Below, piece after piece: positions 55,224 through 62,843 of a stretch of 64,000 bases of DNA. Source of the stretch: Agrobacterium tumefaciens (GTDB lineage: Bacteria; Pseudomonadota; Alphaproteobacteria; Rhizobiales; Rhizobiaceae); NCBI GenBank assembly GCA_017744915.1, contig JAGIAH010000001.1:124001-188000 (forward strand), in the 5' to 3' direction. Numbering within the stretch: the stretch's first letter is position 1; every line of letters starts with the position of its first letter. Position numbers and translations under genes: made by a program. The notes under the pieces were generated by a model. It saw only the letters and a list, made by a program, of their open reading frames with translations, did not search any database and was not told the DNA's origin.

Positions 55224-57245
55224 ATGCATATCGACAAGATTTCGGACATGATCGCGCATTTCATCGGCCTGTTCGACACGGTGATCGAAGAAGCGCGTCT
55301 GAGAACCAATTATACCGAAGGCCCGGCGCAATCCGATCCGGACCGTCTGCCGGACGATGAAGCGGCAAAGCTGCTCGACAAGAACTACGACGTTCCGCTC
55401 GAGGACTACGACCCCGGTGTCAAATACCACGCCGGCTATTATGATTTTGACTATATCCGGCCGCATTTCGCCCGCGCTGTCGAATACGACATGCAGCAGC
55501 TTGCAAATGCCATCCCGGTCGATATTTCCGCAGCCCATTTCCGTTTTCCCGGCCGTCTTTCCTTCGAGGAGGAATATGAACTGGTGGTTCACCCCGGTCC
55601 CGGTTCGGTCATCGCCCATGTCGCGCAGGTCAACATTCTCCAGGACGACGACTATCTGAACATGACGGACGGCCCCTATGCGGGCCGCGATACGAGCTTC
55701 GTCACCGAACGCACCGTCGAGTTCTACAATGAAGCGGCCGTCTTCACGCCCTTTGCCGTTTTCCAGCGCACCGACAGTTACGACGCCCTGCAGGCGCTCG
55801 CCAAGTCCGCGCATGACTATATCGACCATGCCCGCGAAAACGACGTGACGTCGCTCGGCACCGGTGCGGATCAGGATTTCGTTCTGGCCGGCAACGACAT
55901 TGACGGGCTCTACATCAACGGCTCGATAGCCAGCGAAAAACCGATACTCGACGACTACATGCCTGATCGCGGTATCGCCAAGCCGGCGGAAGAGCCGGAA
56001 AAGAGCGATGTTTCGCTGCACGAGGACAGCCCGGCCGGCAATAGCCTCGATGTGGCCGCAGGCGCCAATGTCGTCGCCAACATCGCCACGCTGGTCAATA
56101 CCGGTGTCATGACCTCGGTTACCGCCGTCATGGGCGATTATCACCAGATCGACGCGATCACCCAAGCCTATATCTATAGCGACCGGGACGAGATCGACTC
56201 CGTTTTCACACAGTCCGAGGACCAGGCGGCAACGGCAGCCTTCAATATCGCCAGCTTCGAGCGCAGCGTCTATCCGGGCGCAGAAAACACGGAGAACAGC
56301 GGCCAGGAAAACGGCGAACCGCCGATATTCCCCACCGCCTGGCGCGTCAGCGTGCTGGAAGGCGACGTTTCCTTCGTGCACTGGATCGAGCAATACCAGT
56401 TCGTCAGCGACAACGACACGATGACGATCACCACCTCGGGAGCGACCGTCAGCCTGCTGACGGGCGGCAATGCCGCGCTCAACATTGCGAATTTCCTCGG
56501 CATCGGCATGCAATATGATCTGATCATCATCGGCGGCAATGTGCTGGATATGAACATCATCAGCCAGATCGCCGTGCTTTACGACAATGACTGGGTGCGC
56601 GCCAATCCCGATGCGCCGGAAGGCGCCACCATCCAGTCCGGCAACAACCTGTTGTGGAACGATGCCGCCATTCACAATGTCGGCGGCAACGACCGTTTCG
56701 AAACCATGCCGGACTACATGACGCAGACGGTGAACGCGATCAACGAGCGCGATCCCAACATGCCGGATGCGCTTGCCCATGACGTCAATTTCGCCGGCTA
56801 TGAGGGGCTGAACGTCCTCTATATCACCGGCAATCTTTACGATGTCAGCATCATCAAGCAGGTGAGCGTGCTGGGCGATTCCGACGATGTGACACAGGCC
56901 GCCGCCAAGGTTCTGGAAAACAACGAGGACGCCACCGTCCATATCGACACCGGCAGCAACGCCGTCGTCAACCTGGCGCAGATCGTCGATTACGACAGCT
57001 TCGGCTCCACCACCTATGTCGCCGGCGGCGTTTATTCCGACGCCATCCTGATCCAGGGCGGCATTATCGAAAACGACACGTCGCAACCGGCGCAGCAAGG
57101 CCAATTGGCGAATGAGGTCATCGCCTTTCTTCACGACGATCCCGCCACCATCGAGAACGAATCCGATGGCGTCATCAATGCCGGTCACGACCTGTCATGG
57201 TCGAACGCCCATTCATCCGACGTCATGCAGGCGGTCACCGCATAG
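55224..57245 (+). CDS. Repeat-containing acidic protein, candidate type I secretion substrate or partner
   Basis: A 673-residue acidic protein without signal peptide or Cys. A unique N-terminal part (residues 1-270; Tyr/Asp-rich YDVPLEDYDPGVKYHAGYYD) is followed by 3-4 imperfect units: 279-320 (AGANVVANIATLVN...), 413-456 (TGGNAALNIANFLG...), 524-554 (partial) and 576-618 (TGSNAVVNLAQIVD...). Each pairs a Gly-x-Asn stretch with a Val/Ile-rich strand ending in YxD/YDND. A second motif, SGNNLLWNDAAIH/AGHDLSWSNAHS, recurs at 471 and 652. GGGAGGGA six bases upstream sets the ATG. 89 bp before the secretion ATPase gene. No known domain was recognised. Confidence 0.72.
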   Translation: MHIDKISDMIAHFIGLFDTVIEEARLRTNYTEGPAQSDPDRLPDDEAAKLLDKNYDVPLEDYDPGVKYHAGYYDFDYIRPHFARAVEYDMQQLANAIPVDISAAHFRFPGRLSFEEEYELVVHPGPGSVIAHVAQVNILQDDDYLNMTDGPYAGRDTSFVTERTVEFYNEAAVFTPFAVFQRTDSYDALQALAKSAHDYIDHARENDVTSLGTGADQDFVLAGNDIDGLYINGSIASEKPILDDYMPDRGIAKPAEEPEKSDVSLHEDSPAGNSLDVAAGANVVANIATLVNTGVMTSVTAVMGDYHQIDAITQAYIYSDRDEIDSVFTQSEDQAATAAFNIASFERSVYPGAENTENSGQENGEPPIFPTAWRVSVLEGDVSFVHWIEQYQFVSDNDTMTITTSGATVSLLTGGNAALNIANFLGIGMQYDLIIIGGNVLDMNIISQIAVLYDNDWVRANPDAPEGATIQSGNNLLWNDAAIHNVGGNDRFETMPDYMTQTVNAINERDPNMPDALAHDVNFAGYEGLNVLYITGNLYDVSIIKQVSVLGDSDDVTQAAAKVLENNEDATVHIDTGSNAVVNLAQIVDYDSFGSTTYVAGGVYSDAILIQGGIIENDTSQPAQQGQLANEVIAFLHDDPATIENESDGVINAGHDLSWSNAHSSDVMQAVTA

Positions 57246-57334
57246 GTTTTGGCGAGCGGGGAAAACCACAAGAATGCGCCCCGCCGCAACCAAAACGGCA
57301 AACACCGCAAGATCACCGAGGGGACCGATATAAA

Positions 57335-59539
57335 ATGGATCATATTTCAAGAAAAACCATTGCCGATGGACGCTCGCTGGATTTGCCGCTGGATCAGGAC
57401 GCGGAAGACAGCAAGCTGACGGATGCCTGTATTTCAGCGATCAATGAAGCCGTCGAAAACCTGCGCCAATTATCCGGCGCCGAACAGACGGCAAAAGCAG
57501 AAACACCCTCCCCCATGCCCGCACCGATCATGCCTGCACCGCCGCAGCCCGCGCTGCAGGCTTCCCCCGAGGCCACCCCGCAATTGCGCAGCGCACCGCA
57601 GGAAAGGCCGGCCCCGCCGGAACCGAAAGCCAAGATCGACAACGCGGAGCTGAAAGCCACACCCGATCTGCCCTTCACCAAGACCATCGACAATAATGAC
57701 GGGCCGATCCGTGAAAATGAACGCCGGCCCGTGACGGGCGGCGGCGGCAACGGCAGGGAACCGTCAGACAATGGCGGCGGTGGCGGCGGCGGTGGTGGGA
57801 ACCAGAGCGGCTTCCACAAGCGCAGCGAACCGATCAACTTCGCCGCCAGCCTCGCCAAGGGCATCGCGGCCGTGCGGCGCAACATGGTGGTGGTGATGCT
57901 GTTCACCGTCGCCATCAACATCCTGCTGCTCGCCATACCGCTTTATCTGTTCCAGATATCGGACCGGGTGCTGACCAGCCGCTCGATGGATACGCTGGTG
58001 ATGCTGACGGTCGCGGTTCTTGGCGCGGTCCTGCTGCAGGCCTTCATGGACGCCATCCGCCGCTTCATCCTGATGCGCACCGCGGTCGAACTTGAGGTGC
58101 AGCTCGGCGCACCGATCCTTTCCGCCGCCGCCCGCGCCTCCCTGCATGGCAGTGGCAAGGACTACCAGACCTTGCAGGATCTGCAGCAATTGCGCTCCTT
58201 CCTCACCTCCGGCACGCTCATTGCCTTTCTCGATGCGCCGCTGATGCCGCTTTTCATCGTGGTGGTTTATCTTGTCCATCCGCATCTCGGCATCATCATC
58301 ATGGTATGCTGTGTCGTGCTGTTCACCATTGCCTGGCTGAACCAGCGCTTCACCGCACGGCAGTTCTCCGAAGCTTCCGGTTATCTCAGCCGCGCCAATT
58401 TCCATCTCGATTCCATGTCGCGCAATTCGCAGATCATCAATGCGCTCGCCATGATCCCGGAAGCGGTGAAGATGTGGGGCCGCGAAACCGCAGGGTCCCT
58501 GAAATCGCATGTCGCGGCGCAGGATCGCAACATCATGTTTTCCGGCGTCTCCAAGGCGGCGCGCATGATAACCCAGGTGGCCTTGCTCGGCTGGGGCGCG
58601 CATCTGTCGCTTTCCGGCGAGTTGACCGGTGGCATGGTCATCGCCGCCTCCATCATTTCCGGTCGCGCGCTCGCCCCCATCGAAGGTGCGATCGAAGGCT
58701 GGCACCAGTTCAACAAATCCGCCGCCGCCTATGGCCGCATCAAGCAGCTTCTCATCAATTCGCCGCTCAACTTCCCCCGCCTGCGCCTGCCCAATCCGGA
58801 AGGGCGCCTCGATGTGGAGCGTATCCTCTTCGTGCCGCCGCCGCAGAAGAAGGTGATCTTGAACGGCATCTCCTTTTCGCTGAAAAAGGGGGAATCGCTC
58901 GCCATCATCGGTAATTCCGGTTCCGGCAAGACGACGCTCGGCAAGATGCTGGTCGGTTCCATCCTGCCCACCTCAGGCAATGTCCGTCTCGACCTCATGG
59001 ATCTGCGCAACTGGGACCAGCGGCAGTTCGGTGAAAGCATCGGTTACCTGCCGCAGGACGTGCAGCTTTTCCCCGGCACCATCAAGGCCAATATCTGCCG
59101 CATGCGCGACGATGTCGAAGACCGGCAGATTTACGAGGCTGCGGTACTGGCCGACGTGCATGAGTTGATCGCCGGTTTTCCGCAGGGGTATGAAACCGTG
59201 GTCGCCGCCGACGGCGCGCCGCTTTCCGGCGGCCAGAAACAGCGTATCGCGCTAGCCCGCGCCTTTTTCGGCGATCCCAAATTCGTGGTGCTGGACGAGC
59301 CAAATTCCAATCTGGATACACACGGCGAACAGGCGCTGGCCAAGGCGCTGTTGCACGCCAAGAAACAGGGCATCACCACCGTCACCATCACCCAGCGGCC
59401 CGCCCTTTTGCAATGCGTCGACAAGATCATGGTGCTGAAGGACGGATCCGTCGCCATGTTCGGCGAAAGGCTGGAGGTGCTGAAAGCGCTTTCCGGTAAT
59501 GGCCGCCCGGCCAACCAGTCGCCACAGATCGAGGGTTGA
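57335..59539 (+). CDS. Type I secretion system permease/ATPase (PrtD/HlyB family)
   Basis: A 734-residue ABC exporter. Unusual N-terminal extension of about 175 residues: acidic start, Pro/Ala-rich stretch (60-105), then a Gly run near 147-154. The membrane domain begins near residue 180 (RRNMVVVMLFTVAINILLLA; LVMLTVAVLGAVLLQAFMDAIR). The ATPase has Walker A GNSGSGKTT (about 526-534), signature LSGGQKQR (about 629) and Walker B VVLDEP (about 650). The start is the ATG at 57335 behind GAGGGG. With the membrane-fusion gene 9 bp on, it forms the inner-membrane half of a type I secretion system; the TolC-type partner is not in the window. Confidence 0.88.
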   Translation: MDHISRKTIADGRSLDLPLDQDAEDSKLTDACISAINEAVENLRQLSGAEQTAKAETPSPMPAPIMPAPPQPALQASPEATPQLRSAPQERPAPPEPKAKIDNAELKATPDLPFTKTIDNNDGPIRENERRPVTGGGGNGREPSDNGGGGGGGGGNQSGFHKRSEPINFAASLAKGIAAVRRNMVVVMLFTVAINILLLAIPLYLFQISDRVLTSRSMDTLVMLTVAVLGAVLLQAFMDAIRRFILMRTAVELEVQLGAPILSAAARASLHGSGKDYQTLQDLQQLRSFLTSGTLIAFLDAPLMPLFIVVVYLVHPHLGIIIMVCCVVLFTIAWLNQRFTARQFSEASGYLSRANFHLDSMSRNSQIINALAMIPEAVKMWGRETAGSLKSHVAAQDRNIMFSGVSKAARMITQVALLGWGAHLSLSGELTGGMVIAASIISGRALAPIEGAIEGWHQFNKSAAAYGRIKQLLINSPLNFPRLRLPNPEGRLDVERILFVPPPQKKVILNGISFSLKKGESLAIIGNSGSGKTTLGKMLVGSILPTSGNVRLDLMDLRNWDQRQFGESIGYLPQDVQLFPGTIKANICRMRDDVEDRQIYEAAVLADVHELIAGFPQGYETVVAADGAPLSGGQKQRIALARAFFGDPKFVVLDEPNSNLDTHGEQALAKALLHAKKQGITTVTITQRPALLQCVDKIMVLKDGSVAMFGERLEVLKALSGNGRPANQSPQIEG

Positions 59540-59547
59540 GGTTCGTC

Positions 59548-60906
59548 ATGTTCAAGAAGAAAAACGCCATTGCCGAAATCAAACCCCAGGGCCAGCTGGA
59601 ATGGTACAGCGAGGTGCCGCGCTCCATTCGTCTGCATAGCTCGATCGGTCTTGCCGTGCTGCTCGCCTCCTTCGGCGGTTTCGGATATTGGGCGGGCACC
59701 GCACCGCTCTCTTCCGCCATCATCGCCCAAGGCAGCTTCGTCGCCACCGGTAACAACAAGGTCGTGCAGCATCTGGAAGGCGGCATCATCAAGGAAATGA
59801 TGGTGAGCGAAGGCGACACGGTCAAGGTGGGCGACGTTCTCCTGACGCTAGACAAGACGACGGCACTTGCCAATGAGCGCATGCTGCAGCTGAGACGGCT
59901 TCGCCTCGAAACCATCGTGACCCGCCTGCGGGCCGAAGCCCAGGGCGCAAAAAGCTTCAAGGTGCCTGACATCGTCATGAAGGAGGCCGGCGACCCGGAC
60001 ATCAACGCCATCATCCAGAGCCAGAACATCGTGTTCCACAGCAAGCTCGTCAAACTGGAAGAGCAGCTGAACCTGATCGACAAAAACATCAGGTCGCTGG
60101 AGTTCCGCTATAATGGCTATGACGGGCAAAAGCAGTCCTTCGACCGCCAGCTGGCGCTTCTGACACAGGAGCGCGATTCCAAGGAGCGGCTCGCCAAGGA
60201 TGGCGTCATCCGCAAGACGGACATGCTGGCACTGGAACGCGCCATTGCCGACGCGATGGGCGACATCGCCCGCCTGAGCGGCGAAATGAACCAGAGCGAG
60301 GCGGAAATCGCCAAGTTCCGGCAGGAAGCGATCATCGCCGTTAACGCCAACAAGCAGGCCGCGCTCGATGCGCTGGAAACCGCCGAATCCGATCTCGACA
60401 GCGTGCGCGAACAGGTACGCGGTGCAGCCGAAGTGCTGGAACGCACCGTCATCCGTTCCCCCGTCAACGGCACGGTGGTGCGCGCCTATTACCACACGCC
60501 GGGCGGCGTCATCACGACAGGCAAGCCGATCATGGAAATCCTGCCGGCCCATGTGCCGCTGATTCTGGAAGCGCAGGTGCTCAGAACCTCCATCGACCAG
60601 CTTCATGAGGGCCAGACCGCCGCGATCCGCCTCTCCGCGCTCAACCGCCGCACCACGCCGGTTCTGAACGGTAAGGTCTTTTACGTTTCGGCCGACAGTA
60701 TCGAGGAAAATGCCGGGCTTCAGGTCAAGGATGTCTACATCGTGCGCGTGCAGATCCCTGACGAGGAAATCGCCAAGGTGCATAATTTCCACCCCGTGCC
60801 CGGCATGCCGGCCGACGTTCTCATCCAGACCTCGGAGCGCACTTTCTTCGAATATCTGACCAAACCGATTTCCGACAGCATGTCGCGCGCCTTCAAGGAA
60901 AGATGA
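59548..60906 (+). CDS. Type I secretion membrane-fusion protein (HlyD/PrtE family)
   Basis: A 452-residue protein: one N-terminal membrane helix (SIGLAVLLASFGGFGYWAG), a lipoyl half (GNNKVVQHLEGGIIKEMMV), a long coiled coil (about 110-300), the second lipoyl half (VLERTVIRSPVNGTVV) and the C-terminal beta-barrel with the HlyD signature region (VHNFHPVPGMPADVLIQTSERTFFEYL). It bridges the ATPase to an outer-membrane TolC-like duct. GAGG seven bases before the ATG at 59548; a TTG at 59536 would overlap the ATPase gene and is less likely. Confidence 0.9.
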   Translation: MFKKKNAIAEIKPQGQLEWYSEVPRSIRLHSSIGLAVLLASFGGFGYWAGTAPLSSAIIAQGSFVATGNNKVVQHLEGGIIKEMMVSEGDTVKVGDVLLTLDKTTALANERMLQLRRLRLETIVTRLRAEAQGAKSFKVPDIVMKEAGDPDINAIIQSQNIVFHSKLVKLEEQLNLIDKNIRSLEFRYNGYDGQKQSFDRQLALLTQERDSKERLAKDGVIRKTDMLALERAIADAMGDIARLSGEMNQSEAEIAKFRQEAIIAVNANKQAALDALETAESDLDSVREQVRGAAEVLERTVIRSPVNGTVVRAYYHTPGGVITTGKPIMEILPAHVPLILEAQVLRTSIDQLHEGQTAAIRLSALNRRTTPVLNGKVFYVSADSIEENAGLQVKDVYIVRVQIPDEEIAKVHNFHPVPGMPADVLIQTSERTFFEYLTKPISDSMSRAFKER

Positions 60907-60913
60907 AGAAATA

Positions 60914-60956
60914 ACAGTGATGTACACTGTCATTCCCGCGCTGGTCGGCATATAAT
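60914..60956 (+). promoter_or_regulatory. Short inverted repeat and TATAAT box before the orphan gene
   Basis: ACAGTG/CACTGT (60914-60930) follows the membrane-fusion gene, and TATAAT sits at 60951-60956, 34 bp before the next start. No good -35 element was found, so the promoter call is weak. Confidence 0.3.
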
Positions 60957-60989
60957 ATCACTATATTTCGTCGGGGCGGGAGAAGCGGC

Positions 60990-61484
60990 ATGGCGGCGAT
61001 GTCGGATGTATTGCTGCTGGTCGGCAGGCTGAATTACGTGTGGACCAACACGGAAAGCCTGATGATCTATCTGATCGTCCATCTCCTGAAAGTGGAGAAG
61101 GAAGCGGCTATCGTCGTGTTCCTGACGCTCAACACCACGCGGGCGCGCATGGATCTGATCGAGCGCCTGGCGAAGCTTCCTTCCACCGATGCGAAAGACC
61201 GCAAGACCATCCTCTCCGTCATGGCGCGGCTGAAGAAGGAAGCCAGGACGCGCAACAAATACAATCACTGCATCTATTCCTTCGATGAAAAAGGCGAAAT
61301 CGCCAGTACGCAACTGATGCGGCTGGTGGAGGATGACAGCCAGGTGCGTTACGGCAAGGTCGAACGCATGGACGAGAAGGAAATCGAGCACCTTGAAAAA
61401 TCGATCGCCGATATCGTCGCGGTCAGCAAGGACATGTGGAGCTTCATCCACGCCAGCCCGCATGTATCGGCGGATTACCTATAG
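60990..61484 (+). CDS. Conserved-looking hypothetical protein
   Basis: A 164-residue soluble, mostly helical protein (MAAMSDVLLLVGRLNYVWTN; ARMDLIERLAKLPSTDAKDR; KEIEHLEKSIADIVAVSKDM), charged in the second half, with no signal peptide or clear motif. I do not recognise the family. It lies 83 bp after the secretion pair on the same strand and converges with the ExoQ-like gene; whether it belongs to the secretion operon is open. Confidence 0.62.
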   Translation: MAAMSDVLLLVGRLNYVWTNTESLMIYLIVHLLKVEKEAAIVVFLTLNTTRARMDLIERLAKLPSTDAKDRKTILSVMARLKKEARTRNKYNHCIYSFDEKGEIASTQLMRLVEDDSQVRYGKVERMDEKEIEHLEKSIADIVAVSKDMWSFIHASPHVSADYL

Positions 61485-61525
61485 GATAAGCAACGGAAGC
61501 ACCCTCGCCTCCGCCGCCCGGCCTT

Positions 61526-62836
61526 TCAGCCCAATGATTTGGGCTGGCTGGCTTCCAGCTCCAGGCCGGAATGGCGGTGGTAGAACCCGTCACGAACCCC
61601 GGACAGCCCCATACCGCCCTGCGCATATCTGGCCGGAAGGCACAGTTTCCCGGCCGCGAAATAAAGCAGGAACGAGCCGATCTGGTAGGGGAAGATGATG
61701 TCGATCTCCACGAAGGAGCGCACCACGAACAGCGCACAGATCGCAAACAGGATGACGCCCTGCGGATCGCTCCTTCGCATCAGCACCGAGCGCAGATGCC
61801 CGAGCAGCGTTCCGTAAAGCACCATGGCAAGCAGGAGCATGCCAACGAAGCCGTTTTCCACCACGGTTTCGATATAGGTGTTGTGGAAATGGAAGCCCGT
61901 GCGGCCGGTAATGAAGAAATCGTTCCACAGGCGTTCGGCATCGGCAAAACCGGCGACCCAGAACCCCTGATAACCGACGCCGAGGATGGGCGTCTGTTTT
62001 GCCGCCTCGATGCCCTGCTGCCAGAGATAGGTGCGGCCGGTCAGCGTCGAATCCTTGCCGAAAATGCCGAGAATGGCATCGAGCAGGCCGAATTGCAGGG
62101 AGGCGACGGCCAGCAATGCGCCGAGACCGCCGAGCGCGAAAAACATCATCTTGCGGTTTGCCGGCGACAGCATGCCGATGGGAATGAAACCGATGATAAG
62201 GGCCACCACCGCCGCCGTGGTGATGGCGGATGTTGCCGATTGTGAAGCCACAAGACTATAAGCCGACAACAGCCCGGTGACGCCGGCGACCGGCAGCCAG
62301 ATACCCCTTTGCTTGAGGATCAGCACCGAGGCGGCGGCAAAAATGACGCCGAGCGAGGCGTAGAAGCCAAGCTGGTTCTTCGATGAAAAAGCACCGACGA
62401 AACTATAGGTGCCGTCCAGCGCATCGAAAAGATAGATGCCGAACAGCAGCGAATAGAGCAGAACGAGGATAATGCCGATCAGCGCACCGCGCGTCAGCGT
62501 GCGGATGGAGATGACCCGCATGGCGATCAGCGCGCAGACGATATGCGTCAGATACTGGATCGACGCACGCATCGTCACCGAGACCGCTTCCGACCAGAAA
62601 CTCGACAGCACGGTCAAAATGCCGAAGGCGAATATCCAGAGATAACGCGGATAATTGCCGAGCACGCGCCGATAGTCGACCACCACCAGCGGCAGCCACA
62701 TGCCATAATAGGCCAGAACCGAGATCTGCCCGAAACGCGACGAATAGGCGAAAACGAAGAATGACAGCGCAATCGCCGCCATTCCGTAAATCTCGTTGCG
62801 TTCGGGATCGATCAGCGCCGATTTGGCGATCCGCAT
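61526..62836 (-). CDS. O-antigen ligase/polymerase-like membrane protein (ExoQ type)
   Basis: A 436-residue protein with about 10-12 helices and the Wzy_C signature: GAFSSKNQLGFYASLGVIFAA, TLTGRTYLWQQGIEAAKQTP and FHNTYIETVVENGFVGMLLL. ExoQ-like proteins polymerise lipid-linked exopolysaccharide repeat units in the periplasm. It is 7 bp downstream of the ExoF-like gene on the same strand, so this is the tail of an exopolysaccharide operon that continues past the right edge. Confidence 0.85.
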   Translation of the reverse strand: MRIAKSALIDPERNEIYGMAAIALSFFVFAYSSRFGQISVLAYYGMWLPLVVVDYRRVLGNYPRYLWIFAFGILTVLSSFWSEAVSVTMRASIQYLTHIVCALIAMRVISIRTLTRGALIGIILVLLYSLLFGIYLFDALDGTYSFVGAFSSKNQLGFYASLGVIFAAASVLILKQRGIWLPVAGVTGLLSAYSLVASQSATSAITTAAVVALIIGFIPIGMLSPANRKMMFFALGGLGALLAVASLQFGLLDAILGIFGKDSTLTGRTYLWQQGIEAAKQTPILGVGYQGFWVAGFADAERLWNDFFITGRTGFHFHNTYIETVVENGFVGMLLLAMVLYGTLLGHLRSVLMRRSDPQGVILFAICALFVVRSFVEIDIIFPYQIGSFLLYFAAGKLCLPARYAQGGMGLSGVRDGFYHRHSGLELEASQPKSLG

Positions 62837-62843
62837 TGAAACC

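Noticed and set aside
54129-57188. A 1019-codon open frame on the minus strand, antisense to the two acidic protein genes
   Set aside because: It spans two real plus-strand genes and the gap between them, has no ribosome site, and its product is rich in Val/Ile/Arg/His as expected from the complement of Asp/Asn/Thr-rich coding sequence. The plus-strand genes have strong Shine-Dalgarno sites and repeats at protein level.
54111-57245. RTX calcium-binding nonapeptides in the presumed secreted proteins
   Set aside because: Asp/Asn/Gly are abundant but no tandem GGxGxDxxx array is present, so they are not called RTX proteins.
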